Source of the DNA: Gordonia polyisoprenivorans
Lineage (GTDB): Bacteria; Actinomycetota; Actinomycetes; Mycobacteriales; Mycobacteriaceae
Reading direction: 5' to 3'
Assembly (NCBI RefSeq): GCF_017654315.1
Contig: NZ_CP072203.1
Coordinates: 2,294,001 to 2,358,000 of the forward strand
Length of the DNA stretch: 64,000 bases
Shown here piece by piece: positions 9,146 through 18,426 of this stretch (within the stretch, counting starts at the first letter, position 1; every line of letters begins with the position of its first letter). Below the pieces are notes generated by a model, which was not told the DNA's origin, searched no databases, and saw only the letters and a list, made by a program, of their open reading frames with translations. Made by a program: the position numbers and the translations under genes.

Positions 9146-10617
9146 GGCTCTTCCTAATTCAGAGTGCATTCAGGCTTTCTGCGAGTTGGCCGGAGTGGAT
9201 GAGTGACCGCAAGATGTAGTGCTTGAGGTTGCGGAACCCGAGTGCGATACCCCGGAGGTGCTCGAGGCGCCCGTTGATGGCTTCGACGGGGCCGTTGGAG
9301 GCGCCGGTGTCGAAGTAGGCGAGGATCTCGGCACGTCGGGCCCACAACGACCGTCCGAGTTGCGCTACCTCGGCGAGGCCGGCGGGTAGGCCGGTATGGA
9401 TACGTTTGAGCAGCTTGTACATCGCGATCTTCCCGTCCCGCTTGTTGGACTGGTCGTAAGCGTCGATCAGATCCTGATAGATCGCGTAGGTGATGGCCAC
9501 CGCCACGTGCTCCTCCCGGGCGTCCAGGCCCGTGCGTAGGCGGGTTTTCTGGTTATCGGTGAGCAGCCCGATCCGGGTCAGCAGGGTGCGGCGGATGCCG
9601 TAGAGCGGATCCCCGCTGCGGCCTCGATGTCCGCACGTATCCTGTTGCACGCGTTGACGACACAGGGTGAGTTTCTCTGCGGCGAGGTGTACGACGTGGA
9701 AGGGGTCCATCACTGCCCGTGCCTTGTCGAGGGATTCGGCGGTGGCGGTGCGGTAGCCGGTGAACCCGTCCATCGTGACCACCCGGATACGGTCGCGGAA
9801 CGCCGGATCACGCGCGTCGAGCCAGTCCTTCAACGCGGCTTTGGAGCGCCCGGCGACCATATCCAACAACCGGGCCGGACCGGTACCGTCCACGATTGGG
9901 GTCAGGTCGACCAGTACCGTCACGAAACTCGGATCACCCTGGCCGCGAACATGTTTCCACTTGTGTTCATCCACGCCTAATACGCGGACGCCGGCCAGGC
10001 GTGCGGGTGCGGCGGCCAGCGTCTTCGCCGCCTCACACGCCAGGGTGTTGACGGTGTTCCAGCTCAACCCCACCGCGGCCGCCGCCGCGGTGACCGACAT
10101 CTTGTCGCAGATCATCGACCGCATGATCCAGGTGGTGGTACGGCGGGTGACCTGCGCACGCGGGGCCACGATCGCGCCCAGGTCGGCCCGGAACACCGAC
10201 GTCGCGCAGGCGTCGTTGCCGCACGTGTAGCGGGGCACCGTCAGGTGCAGCCGGGTCGGATGCCCGACGATCGGCAGATCGGCGACCTCACGGTCGACAT
10301 GATCACGCAACTGCCCGGCCTGCCCGCAGGACGGGCACATGTTCTTCGGGTCCAGGAGCTGGCAGAACAGGTGGGTACGGTCCTGGCCGTCGACGGCGGC
10401 ATCGGTGATCGTCACCCCCAACTCGATGGTGCGGCAAATCGTGTCGGCAATAGCGCTACGCTGCGTCATGGGTCCTGTGAGTGTTCGGATGAGTGTGTAG
10501 GAGCTTTCATCTTCACACCACAGGACCCGCCCACATCACGCGGCTCACACCCGCAAATCCGACCTACATCTTGTGGTCGATAGAACCTGTTTCACGCACC
10601 GTCAATCCTGAAGAGCC
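9146..10617 (-). mobile_element. ISL3-family insertion sequence, intact
   Basis: The element is 1472 bp. Both termini begin GGCTCTTC, and imperfect inverted repeats extend about 22 bp. It is flanked by an exact 8-bp direct repeat, GTGTAACC, at 9138-9145 and 10618-10625. ISL3 elements are known to make 8-bp duplications, which supports these ends. It sits between the mce operon terminator and the 3' end of a lipase gene and interrupts neither. A truncated relative lies at 39455-40014. Confidence 0.92.
9159..10469 (-). CDS. ISL3-family transposase
   Basis: This 436-residue transposase has an N-terminal zinc-binding region (CPSC near residue 43, then YTCGNDAC) and an HTH around residues 115-140. 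A DDE catalytic core follows, with GVDEHKW for the first Asp, VVTMDGFTGY/VMDPFHVV for the second region, and SNGPVEAINGRLE for the Glu. The gene fills nearly the whole element, and no frameshift or internal stop is seen. The first 138 residues are closely similar to the fragment at 39601-40017. Confidence 0.93.
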   Translation of the reverse strand: MTQRSAIADTICRTIELGVTITDAAVDGQDRTHLFCQLLDPKNMCPSCGQAGQLRDHVDREVADLPIVGHPTRLHLTVPRYTCGNDACATSVFRADLGAIVAPRAQVTRRTTTWIMRSMICDKMSVTAAAAAVGLSWNTVNTLACEAAKTLAAAPARLAGVRVLGVDEHKWKHVRGQGDPSFVTVLVDLTPIVDGTGPARLLDMVAGRSKAALKDWLDARDPAFRDRIRVVTMDGFTGYRTATAESLDKARAVMDPFHVVHLAAEKLTLCRQRVQQDTCGHRGRSGDPLYGIRRTLLTRIGLLTDNQKTRLRTGLDAREEHVAVAITYAIYQDLIDAYDQSNKRDGKIAMYKLLKRIHTGLPAGLAEVAQLGRSLWARRAEILAYFDTGASNGPVEAINGRLEHLRGIALGFRNLKHYILRSLIHSGQLAESLNAL

Positions 10618-10642
10618 GTGTAACCCGCCGTGTCTCCACCGC

Positions 10643-11547
10643 CTACAAGGCGTGCAACACGGAGTTCAGCGCCACGGAGTTGTAGGTGATGGCGCCGTGG
10701 AACGCCGAGGTCCGAGGGTCGAGATCCTGGATCACGATGTTCGTCACGTTGGCCCCGGCGGCAACTGGGTTTCGTTCAGCGCCACGACACTGTCGTCGCG
10801 CGAGCTGATGGTGACGTAGGTGACGTTCGGTCGGGTCAGCCCGTGGCAGCTGATCTCCTGCATGTATGCAGAGCCCTTGGTGCCGTCGATGGCGGCGGGG
10901 AGAGCAGCTTGCAGCAGCTGGCGCGTCGCAGGCGTCCGCGACAGAAGTTCCAGTGCCCCATGAAAACTCATCCCACGCATCGGTGACGCCACCGCCACGA
11001 AGGTGTGTACCCGGGATGCACCGCCGAGCTCGTTGAGGTAGTAGAACGGCACGAATCCGCCCTCGGAATAGCCGACGAGATCGACCTGATCGGCACCGGT
11101 GTGACGGCGCACGCCATCGATGAAGTCCCCGATCTCGCGGGCGGACGAGCGGGCATCGTCCATCTGATGGAAGGGCCCCGGGATCGTGGTGCCGTAGTCG
11201 AGCCCATAGACGCAGTAACCAGCCGCGGCCAGCATGGGCGACAACCTCGCCCAGATGCCGTACTTGTTGACGATCGCGCCGTTGAGCAGAACCACCGGCC
11301 GCGGATGTGCCGCCGACGGCCGACAGTTCGGATCGTTCATACCGGGCGGCACCAGGTTGGCCTGCGCAATCGACAGCCGCAGTGCGGTGGTCCAGTCTGT
11401 TTGTGCGGGTCCGGTGGTGGCAAGCGGATCGGCGGCGGTCGCACTGGCTGCACCGACCAAAGCCAGTGCGGCCAGTGCCCCGGCGCCGACCATGGCCGCG
11501 CGTCTACGACCGGCGGCCACGAGCGGGCGTCTCCGACTGGCATTCAT
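10643..11547 (-). pseudogene. Secreted lipase of the alpha/beta-hydrolase fold, 3' end frameshifted
   Basis: The open frame (10744-11547, 267 residues) starts with a signal peptide (to about residue 39) and contains the nucleophile elbow GYSEGG and an Asp region SSRDDSVV. It ends abruptly at LPPGPT. One base further, the next frame reads ANVTNIVIQDLDPRTSAFHG and continues to a TAG at 10643, the normal end of this lipase family. Adding one G to the run near 10751-10756 restores a full-length protein. The displaced tail carries FHG, the likely catalytic His, so the product as written should be inactive. It may be a true mutation or a homopolymer sequencing error. Confidence 0.8.
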
Positions 11548-11640
11548 GAGGGGCGTCTGGCGACGCGGGATCGGGGGATCGGGTTGAGGTCGCCATGATT
11601 CGGTTCTCTTCGGATGGGGAGGGTGGACGTTCGTGCGCAG

Positions 11641-11663
11641 TCAACCTATGTCCATTAGGTAGC
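11641..11663. promoter_or_regulatory. Palindromic operator site A of the ACCTAA-N5-TTAGGT set
   Basis: The core reads CCTAT-gtcca-TTAGG and lies 94 bases upstream of the lipase start on the minus strand, after the stop of the neighbouring SDR gene. It matches six other intergenic sites in arm sequence and in the exact 5-base spacing between cores. The role as a repressor operator is inferred. Confidence 0.6.
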
Positions 11664-11700
11664 AGAGCATTGTCGAATAATCAGGAGGAGAAGCTGATGC

Positions 11701-12525
11701 TCAGCGGTTGTTGTATCCCGCGTCGACGGGAAGCGTGATCCCGGTGATGTAGCGCGCCTCGTCGGAGGCGAGGAAGACCATCGCATTGCTCACGTCGACC
11801 GCCTCGATGAGTTCGACCGGCATCGGATTCTTGTAGGCCTCGTCATTCGCCACCTCGGGGTGGGTGTTGACGAACTCGCCGTACTCGGCGTTGGCGACCA
11901 TCGGGGTGTTGACGCCGGTCGGGTGCACGGTGTTCACCCGAATCGAGTCCTTGGCCAGCTGCTTGGAGTACAGGCGCATCAATCCGACGACGCCGTGCTT
12001 GGACGCCGTGTACCCGGCCTGTCCGGCAAAGGTGTTGAGGCCCATGCTGGTCAGCCCGGCCGCGGAGCTGGTGATGATGATCGACCCGCCCGTGCCCTGC
12101 TGCACCAGCCGGGGCACGGTCTCGTCGAGGACCTGCCACACGCCGGTCAGCATGACATCGACGGCGTCATGCCAGGCCTGCGGCTGGTCGCCGGGGCCGA
12201 TGACGGGCATGATGCCCGCGTTGGCGATCACCGTGTCGAGCCGGCCGAACTGTTCGATACCGAGATCGAGTGCGCGCTCGATGTCTTCGCGCTTGCGCAC
12301 GTCGCCGACGGTCGTGACGATCTCCGCGCCCGCCTCCTTCACCAGCCGCTCGGTCTCGGCGAGATCCTCGCGGGTCGCCATCGGATAGAACACGGTGGGG
12401 ATCTGGTCACAGATGTCCATACCGATGATTCGAGCACCCTCCTGTGCCATCCGGACGGCATGGGAACGCCCTTGGCCGCGAGCGATTCCGGTGATGAAGA
12501 CAACCTTGCCCTCGAGTCGTGTCAT
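11701..12525 (-). CDS. Mycofactocin-associated SDR family oxidoreductase
   Basis: This 274-residue short-chain dehydrogenase has the nucleotide-binding motif GIARGQGRSHAVRMAQEGA (about residues 13-31), NAGIM, and the catalytic YTASK. The insertion after the first strand (DICDQIPTVFYPMA) is characteristic of the SDR subfamily found in mycofactocin-producing actinobacteria, which keeps its nicotinamide cofactor bound. ATG 12525 is chosen because AGGAAAG precedes it and the domain begins there; the frame is open further upstream without reason. It probably oxidises an alcohol intermediate and lies downstream of the hydrolase and ligase genes. Confidence 0.88.
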   Translation of the reverse strand: MTRLEGKVVFITGIARGQGRSHAVRMAQEGARIIGMDICDQIPTVFYPMATREDLAETERLVKEAGAEIVTTVGDVRKREDIERALDLGIEQFGRLDTVIANAGIMPVIGPGDQPQAWHDAVDVMLTGVWQVLDETVPRLVQQGTGGSIIITSSAAGLTSMGLNTFAGQAGYTASKHGVVGLMRLYSKQLAKDSIRVNTVHPTGVNTPMVANAEYGEFVNTHPEVANDEAYKNPMPVELIEAVDVSNAMVFLASDEARYITGITLPVDAGYNNR

Positions 12526-12542
12526 GATCTTTCCTCTCTTCC

Positions 12543-12557
12543 CCGAACGTCGTTCGG
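12543..12557. promoter_or_regulatory. 15-bp palindrome upstream of the SDR gene
   Basis: The sequence CCGAACG-T-CGTTCGG forms a perfect 7-1-7 palindrome 18 bases before the SDR start, in the 106-base gap after the hydrolase gene. It could be an operator or overlap a promoter for separate expression of the SDR. It is unrelated to the ACCTAA set. Confidence 0.4.
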
Positions 12558-12631
12558 ATCGGTGTGCGGGGCGGCACCCTGGTTTCGGGTGTCGGGGGTT
12601 TGTCGGTAACGGGAATCCCGGGGATCGGGTG

Positions 12632-13474
12632 TCAAAGGGTGTCGAGGAAGTCGAGCAGTCCTTCGCTGAGCACGTCGTTGTCGTCGCCGCCGACCATGTG
12701 GCCCGCACCCGACACGTCGAGGTGGGTGGATCCGGGAATCAGCTCGAGCAATTCGCGGACTCCGGCATCACTGACGACGTCGGACTGGGCACCCCGGATA
12801 AGTAGCGTCGGGACGTCGATCCGACGTGCCGCCTCGCGTGCGTGACCTTCTCTGGCGGCAGCTTGTTCAGGGCTGTTCTCGCGGTGGGTGAGAATGCGCG
12901 GATCCCAATGCCAGTACCACCGGCCATCGCGCTGCCGAAGGTTCTTGCGAAGTCCCTCGATGCGAGGTGGACGTCTGCGGTGGGGATTGTAGGCAGCGAC
13001 CGCGTGCAGCGCGTCCTCGAGAGAATCGAAGCCGTCGAGCCCGCGCTGGATGAAGGAATGGATGCGCGCGAGCCCTTCCGGCTCGGCACGCGGTGTGATG
13101 TCGACGAGTACCAGCGCACGAGCCAGTCCGGGATTGGTGGCCTGCGCGATCAGCGAGGCCATCCCACCGAGCGATGCGCCGACGAGAACCAGTGGTTCCG
13201 AAAGGGATTCGGCAACATCGACGACATCGCGGGCATGTGCGGCAATGCTGTAGTCCCCGTCGTCGGCCCACTGGCTCTCCCCGTGGCCCCGGGCGTCGAC
13301 GGCATAGGCGCTCCACCCGTGTTCAGCCAGCCGCCGACCGGTGCGCTGCCACGAATGCCGGGTCTGGCCACCCCCGTGGAGCAACAGCACACTCCCACGT
13401 GTGCCCGTCTGCTCCGGCAGCCACACATCCGCGCGCAGCGTGACGCCTTGTCCCGGAAGGCTCTGTGCCCTCAC
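12632..13474 (-). CDS. Alpha/beta-hydrolase fold protein
   Basis: This 280-residue hydrolase has the oxyanion region LLHGGG (about residues 31-36), DARGHG, nucleophile elbow GASLGG (Ser near residue 100), acid residue around LIRGAQSDVV, and catalytic His in SGAGHMVGGDDND. The start overlaps the stop of the acyl-CoA ligase gene by 4 bases, so the two are translationally coupled. It may cleave an ester, lactone or ring-fission product in the same pathway; the fold does not tell which. Confidence 0.85.
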   Translation of the reverse strand: MRAQSLPGQGVTLRADVWLPEQTGTRGSVLLLHGGGQTRHSWQRTGRRLAEHGWSAYAVDARGHGESQWADDGDYSIAAHARDVVDVAESLSEPLVLVGASLGGMASLIAQATNPGLARALVLVDITPRAEPEGLARIHSFIQRGLDGFDSLEDALHAVAAYNPHRRRPPRIEGLRKNLRQRDGRWYWHWDPRILTHRENSPEQAAAREGHAREAARRIDVPTLLIRGAQSDVVSDAGVRELLELIPGSTHLDVSGAGHMVGGDDNDVLSEGLLDFLDTL

Positions 13475-15072
13475 GCCGTCACCGTTTCTCCACCGACCGG
13501 CGCCGGCGGCTGGGGTTCCGGGGTGACGGCAACCGGGGTGGCCGACACCGGGGAGATGGGAACCGCGGACGCAGGCACGCTGGGGAAGCGTTGGCGCAAC
13601 GTCGGTTTGGCGAGCTTTCCGGAGAAGGTGCGCGGAAGTGGCTCGTCCAATGCGACGGCGTGCTTGGGGCGCTTGAACTTTGCCAGATTCACCTCGGAGA
13701 CCGCGGCGATGTCGGCGATCACCGCGGCGGGTTCCCGCTCGCTGTGGAAGACCACCATGGGCACCTCGCCCCAGGTCTCGTCCTTGACCCCGATCACCGC
13801 GCAGTCGACAAGACCGTCGATCGCGTGCAGCGTCTTCTCGATCTCGGCGGGATAGACGTTGATCCCACCGGAGATCAGCATGTCCTTGCTGCGGTCGACG
13901 ATCTTGAGGAATCCCTGCTCGTCCTGGAGCCCGAGATCACCGGTCCGCAACCAGCCGTCGGTCAGGGTGGCCGCGGTCGCCTCGGGCTTCGCCCAGTACT
14001 CCCGCATCACGTGTTCGCCCCGGACGAGGATCTCGCCGACCTCGCCGGCCGGCGTCGTCGTACCGGGATCGCCGATCCGCACCTCGGTACCGACCAGCGC
14101 GAGACCGGCAAAACCGGAGCGCGTCAAGGCATCCTGGTAACTCAGTGTGGAGACCATCCCGGACGCCTCGGTCAGTCCGTACACCTGGATCAGTGGAATA
14201 CCGTGTTCTCGATAGAACTCGAGAAGATCCGGGCTCACCGGTGCCCCGCCGGTTCCGGCGAAGGTGAACTCGGCCAGCGTGCGGCGTCCGAAGTCGGGGA
14301 GCGCGGCCATCCGCTCCCAGATGACCGGCACGGTGGTGGTGGCGGTGACCTGCTCCCGTTCGAAGATGTCCAGGGCGATCTCGGGATCGAATTCGCGCAA
14401 CAGCACCATGGTCGCCCCCGGCACCAGGACCAGCTGGACGAAGATCGACAGCAGCGAGCCCGTGAACACCAGTGGAGCCGAACACATCACACGATCGGAG
14501 CTGGTGAAGCCGAAGCTGATGGTCTGTGAGATTCCCGGCGTCATCGCGCTGCGATGGGTGATCAGCGCACCCTTCTGCACGCCGGTGGTCCCCGAGGTGT
14601 AGCAGATGAACGCGGGATCGTCGGGCGAGATGTCGACGACGGGTGCGCGCCCGGAGTCGATCAACGTGTCATAGGGTCGGTGGCTCGTGCCGTCCACCGA
14701 GAACACCTCGAAGTCGGCATGGTCGGCCGCTACGTCGAGCAACCCGGCGAACCGCTCCTCGACGATGATGACGCGCGGCGCGCTGTCGGTGATCATCGGC
14801 GCCAGTTCGGGGCCGGTCAGCCGGAAGTTCAGCGGGACGCCGATTGCGCCGAGTTTGACGACGGCAAGGATCAGGTGCGCGAGTTCGGGGCGGTTGAGCA
14901 TCAGCAGGCCGACCCGGTCGCCCGCGCCGACTCCCCGCGCGGCGAGCCCGCGGGCGAGGGCATCGGTGATGGCGTCGACCTCCGCCCAACTCTGGGTCCG
15001 TCCCTCGAAGACGATGGCGTCCTGGGTGGGTCGCGTCTTGCCCCAGTAGCGGGTGAGTTCTGCGAGGTTCAT
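13471..15072 (-). CDS. AMP-forming acyl-CoA ligase
   Basis: This 533-residue class I adenylate-forming enzyme carries the phosphate loop YTSGTTGVQKGA (about residues 160-171), the A5 motif YGLTEASG, WLRTGDLG, and hinge/C-terminal motif ISGGINVYPAEIEK. The catalytic Lys lies in FSGKLAKPTL. It activates a carboxylic acid to the acyl-CoA through acyl-AMP. The protein ends in a Pro/Val/Thr-rich tail of about 35 residues beyond the usual end. It has its own upstream operator (site B), separate from the CoA-transferase operon, and leads a ligase-hydrolase-SDR unit. Confidence 0.92.
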   Translation of the reverse strand: MNLAELTRYWGKTRPTQDAIVFEGRTQSWAEVDAITDALARGLAARGVGAGDRVGLLMLNRPELAHLILAVVKLGAIGVPLNFRLTGPELAPMITDSAPRVIIVEERFAGLLDVAADHADFEVFSVDGTSHRPYDTLIDSGRAPVVDISPDDPAFICYTSGTTGVQKGALITHRSAMTPGISQTISFGFTSSDRVMCSAPLVFTGSLLSIFVQLVLVPGATMVLLREFDPEIALDIFEREQVTATTTVPVIWERMAALPDFGRRTLAEFTFAGTGGAPVSPDLLEFYREHGIPLIQVYGLTEASGMVSTLSYQDALTRSGFAGLALVGTEVRIGDPGTTTPAGEVGEILVRGEHVMREYWAKPEATAATLTDGWLRTGDLGLQDEQGFLKIVDRSKDMLISGGINVYPAEIEKTLHAIDGLVDCAVIGVKDETWGEVPMVVFHSEREPAAVIADIAAVSEVNLAKFKRPKHAVALDEPLPRTFSGKLAKPTLRQRFPSVPASAVPISPVSATPVAVTPEPQPPAPVGGETVTA

Positions 15073-15136
15073 CGGGCTGACTCCTGCCTGGGTCCGGGCG
15101 GACCGCTGTGTGTGACGCCACTCACATGAGGTGGCT

Positions 15137-15159
15137 CAAAACTAACAGAGATAGGTTCT
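15137..15159. promoter_or_regulatory. Palindromic operator site B of the ACCTAA-N5-TTAGGT set
   Basis: The core reads ACTAA-cagag-ATAGG, 64 bases upstream of the acyl-CoA ligase start on the minus strand, in the 127-base gap after the CoA-transferase gene. The spacing is identical to the other six sites. The presence of an operator here argues for an independent promoter for the ligase operon. Confidence 0.6.
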
Positions 15160-15199
15160 GGGCGGAATGGTTGCGCAGATTCGGATGCGAACCGCCCGG

Positions 15200-16390
15200 T
15201 CATCCGCGGTCGACGAGTTCGGCGAGGACCTCTGCGGTGTCGGCGCCGACCTCGGGAGGCAGTGCGGGCGCGAATTTCTCGCCGTGCACCCGCACCGGAC
15301 TCCGGAGGAATTCGAGCTGCCCGGCGGTGGGATGGGAGACGGTGTAGGTGGTCTCGCGCGCCCGGAAGTGCGGGTCGTCGAGCAGATCGTGCACGCTGTT
15401 GACGGGGCCGCCGGCGATGCCGTGCTCGAGGAAGACCTCGATCCATTCGGCGCGCGTGCGGGTGGCAAAGATTTTGGTGAGTTCACGCCAGACGAGATCC
15501 GCGCGGTCGCCGGCGCCGTCGTCGACGTGGGTGAGATCGACGTCGATCAGGTCTTCGCGGTCCACCGCTAGCAAGAAATGGTGCCAGAACTTCTCGACAT
15601 GTGAGCCGAAGAGAATGGCTTCGCCGTCGGCGGTGCGATAGGCCTCCAGGCGGGGCCAATCGGGCAGCCGCCCGTCGGGTAGCCACGTGGACCGTGCCGT
15701 CGATGCATCTCGATTCAGCTCGGCGTCAACGAGATCCGGCATCCACGCGGCGGCGATGTCGATTCCGGCGACCTCGACGTGACTGCCCTCGCCGGTCGCC
15801 GTGGCCTTGTGCAGAGCCGCCAACAGGGCCATCGCACCGTAGGCGCCCATGGCGTACATCGCGATGGGCGGGGTCCGCGAACCCGCCATCCCGTCGGTGG
15901 GTGGCTCATCGGTCGGGGTGTTGACCTCGCGCAGACCGGCGAACGCGTCGAATACAGGGCCGCCGGTGCCCAGGGTCCGGTAGGGACCGTCGGTGCCCAT
16001 ACCCGAGACGCTGCACAGGACGATGCGCGGATTGACCTTGCGGAGTTCGGGCAGCCCCAGGCCGAGCCAGTCCAGATAACCGCCGCGCATCCCCTCCACG
16101 ACAGCGTCGCTGCGGGCGGCGAGATCGAGAAAGTCGCGCTTGCCCTGTTCGGAACGAAGATCGAGCTCTACGGACCTCTTGCCCCGATTCCACCGCAAAT
16201 GCATGAAGGCGGGGCCGTCGTCGTCGCCGATGGTCCGACTGCCGCCGACGCGAACCGGATCGCCGAGCGGGCCCGTCTCGATCTTGATCACCTCGGCCCC
16301 CAGGTCGGCCAGGTGGCCGCCGAGCGAGGACGGAGCGAGTTGTGCGACCTCGAGGATGCGTACCCCGTTCAGGAGCGAATAACCGGTCAT
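15200..16390 (-). CDS. CaiB/BaiF family III CoA-transferase
   Basis: This 396-residue protein begins with the typical LLNGVRILEVAQLAPSSLGG and contains LADLGAEVIKIE, RWNRGKRSVELDL and GPVFDAFAGL, the last likely holding the catalytic Asp of family III transferases. These enzymes move CoA between carboxylic acids without ATP. Its start overlaps the stop of the thioesterase gene by 4 bases, making it the last gene of a Rieske-thioesterase-transferase operon. It offers a second route, beside the ligases, to activate a pathway acid. Confidence 0.9.
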   Translation of the reverse strand: MTGYSLLNGVRILEVAQLAPSSLGGHLADLGAEVIKIETGPLGDPVRVGGSRTIGDDDGPAFMHLRWNRGKRSVELDLRSEQGKRDFLDLAARSDAVVEGMRGGYLDWLGLGLPELRKVNPRIVLCSVSGMGTDGPYRTLGTGGPVFDAFAGLREVNTPTDEPPTDGMAGSRTPPIAMYAMGAYGAMALLAALHKATATGEGSHVEVAGIDIAAAWMPDLVDAELNRDASTARSTWLPDGRLPDWPRLEAYRTADGEAILFGSHVEKFWHHFLLAVDREDLIDVDLTHVDDGAGDRADLVWRELTKIFATRTRAEWIEVFLEHGIAGGPVNSVHDLLDDPHFRARETTYTVSHPTAGQLEFLRSPVRVHGEKFAPALPPEVGADTAEVLAELVDRG

Positions 16391-17034
16391 GAGTGAGCTT
16401 TCGGTTGTGGTGGACGGGGGACGATCCAGAGTCCGGTGGCCTCGGCGAGCAGGGTGGTGTCGTCGCGGATCTCCCCGCGCATCCAGCGTTTACGGCCGTC
16501 CTCGCCGACGAGTTCCGCGGTCACCGACAACTCCCGGTGCAGGGGTGCGGGAGCGAGGTAATCGACGGCAAGATGCGCGGTGCGCGCCCAGGGGCGCCCG
16601 CCCGCATTGGCCAGTCGTGACAGCGCCTCGTCGAAGATCATCGGGGTGACGCCGCCGTTGAGCGCATCGCAACCGGAATGGAAGCGACCGAGGGTGAACC
16701 GGGCACGGACCGTCTCGGCGGTGACCTCGTCGATATGCAGCGCCGGAGTGAGGATCTGCCCACGACCCGGGCGATCCCACAGCTTCCCGACGGGCTGGTC
16801 GTCCTCGGAGACCTCGTAATCGGCGAGCACGGCGGCGATCTCGCGGATGCGCGCGGCGAGCACGGCGACCACCTCCGGTGGTGGATCGCTGCGAGTGAAC
16901 GATTCGGCAAGCAGTGCAACGGCTTCGGTGAGTTCGGCGAACTCATCGGCCCCCGGGGCGGTCGGCTGCAGCTGGTCCTGCCAAGAGGGTCGGAGCCGAG
17001 CCGCGGCCGACGATGAGGAGGGCGTCGGCGTCAC
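16387..17034 (-). CDS. PaaI-like hotdog thioesterase
   Basis: This 215-residue protein has an N-terminal helical extension of about 85 residues and a C-terminal hotdog domain. The domain contains RFHSGCDALNGGVTPMIFDEALSR, the region with the active-site Asn/Gly and Asp/Glu, and HLAVDYLAPAPL. It probably hydrolyses acyl-CoA esters, for example to release CoA from dead-end intermediates. It overlaps both neighbours by 4 bases, so it is co-translated with the Rieske oxygenase and the CoA-transferase. Confidence 0.82.
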   Translation of the reverse strand: MTPTPSSSSAAARLRPSWQDQLQPTAPGADEFAELTEAVALLAESFTRSDPPPEVVAVLAARIREIAAVLADYEVSEDDQPVGKLWDRPGRGQILTPALHIDEVTAETVRARFTLGRFHSGCDALNGGVTPMIFDEALSRLANAGGRPWARTAHLAVDYLAPAPLHRELSVTAELVGEDGRKRWMRGEIRDDTTLLAEATGLWIVPRPPQPKAHS

Positions 17035-18215
17035 GCGACCGGCTCTCCCACGGGGGCGGCCAGCGCGGCAACATCGCGCGCGACCATCGCGTGGAAGACC
17101 TGCCCGGGAAGTTCGTTGCGCCCGTAGATGAGTTCGTCGACCTGGCCGTTGGCGGCGTTGTCGGTGATGGTCTTGGTGACGAACCAGTCCTCGTCGTGCA
17201 GCGTCTCCATCAACAGATCCCAGTTCTTCTCGAGAATCCGCTCCTCTCGGGCGGTCTGCGGCTTCGTCGGCGAGAGCAGCCGGATGGTGCAGTACGAGAC
17301 ATTCGGGTCGTCGGGGTCGGGGACGATGGTCCAGACCTCGAAATGGTTCGGCTCGGTGACGAGCATGGTGCCGGGGTACACGGTGTAATTTGCCAACGAG
17401 TAATCACGGACGTCGTAGGTGTCGGGGTCGGCGTCGCGTACCTCGGTGATGGACTTGCGCGCCACGACCAGCCGCCACGACCGGTCGACCATGTCGAAGG
17501 CGGTGATGTTGCCCTCCAGGTAGTTGCACACCGTCTTGGTGTGCAACTGGCACAGGTGATACGAGTCCTGGACGCCGTCCACGGCGATCTTCCAGTTCAT
17601 TCCGAGCCGCCAGGTCTCCTTGCGGACCTGATACGACGTGGTCATCCCGGTGTCGGCGACCTCGGCATCATGCTTGTGCCCCAGGGTGGCGGCGATGTCC
17701 AGGTCGGCACCCTGGGTCGGGACCACCCACACCAGCGAATGGCGTACCTCGCAAGGGAACTCGACGAGTCCGTACTCGGCGCGGTCCATCCCGTCGAAAC
17801 CTTCGGCATGGGGCATCCCGCGCAGTGCGCCGTCCTTGCCGTAGGCCCAATTGTGGTAGGGGCAGCTGAACACCCGCTTGCACCCGGACTCGGCGAACTC
17901 GAGCTTCGAACCGCGGTGACGGCACACATTGGAGAATGCGCGGATGGTTCCGTCGGACTGCTTCACGAGGAGCAACGGCGTACCCATCAGGTCGGTCGTC
18001 ACGAAGCTGCCGGTCTTCTCGAACTCGTCGACATGGGCCACGATGTGCGGGAATCGACGCACCACCGCGAGTTCCTTGCGCGCCAGTTCCGGATCGTCGA
18101 AGACGGAGAACGGAACCCGCAGGAGGTCGTCTGCGTAATCGGTCGAATCGTGGTCGACATGGGCGATCAGCCGCTTGGTCAGCTGGATCTTCTCTTCCCG
18201 TTCCATGGCGGCCAC
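17031..18215 (-). CDS. Rieske [2Fe-2S] aromatic-ring-hydroxylating oxygenase, alpha-subunit type
   Basis: This 394-residue oxygenase has an N-terminal Rieske domain with CRHRG (about residues 97-101) and CPYHNW (about 118-123), the Cys/His ligands of the 2Fe-2S cluster. The catalytic domain shows NWKIAVDGVQDSYHLCQLH (about residues 207-225) with the two His of the mononuclear iron site. No beta-subunit gene is nearby, so it is probably an alpha-only monooxygenase or dioxygenase. The iron-sulfur reductase at 21989-23047 is a plausible electron donor. It starts with GTG 18215 or ATG 18206; neither has a strong binding site. It heads a three-gene operon. Confidence 0.9.
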   Translation of the reverse strand: MAAMEREEKIQLTKRLIAHVDHDSTDYADDLLRVPFSVFDDPELARKELAVVRRFPHIVAHVDEFEKTGSFVTTDLMGTPLLLVKQSDGTIRAFSNVCRHRGSKLEFAESGCKRVFSCPYHNWAYGKDGALRGMPHAEGFDGMDRAEYGLVEFPCEVRHSLVWVVPTQGADLDIAATLGHKHDAEVADTGMTTSYQVRKETWRLGMNWKIAVDGVQDSYHLCQLHTKTVCNYLEGNITAFDMVDRSWRLVVARKSITEVRDADPDTYDVRDYSLANYTVYPGTMLVTEPNHFEVWTIVPDPDDPNVSYCTIRLLSPTKPQTAREERILEKNWDLLMETLHDEDWFVTKTITDNAANGQVDELIYGRNELPGQVFHAMVARDVAALAAPVGEPVA

Positions 18216-18246
18216 AATGCCACATGCAACAAATGATGTCTACTGT

Positions 18247-18269
18247 CTCGTCTAATGTCGTTAGTTTGA
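18247..18269. promoter_or_regulatory. Palindromic operator site C of the ACCTAA-N5-TTAGGT set
   Basis: The core reads TCTAA-tgtcg-TTAGT, 32 bases upstream of the Rieske gene on the minus strand. It is one of two sites in this divergent promoter region (with site D) and the weaker one in the outer arms. Confidence 0.5.
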
Positions 18270-18426
18270 TCGTGGGTCGCCGAAATGCGCCAGGCGCGAA
18301 AAGTGGTCATGTACAGCCGAAATGACGTTCATGAGCGCCCCGCGATTCCCGTGACACTTCTCGTCGGCGATGTGGTTCAGCACATACATGGAGCCAGGCG
18401 ATCGCGGCCTGGCGCGGTTGACGCAG

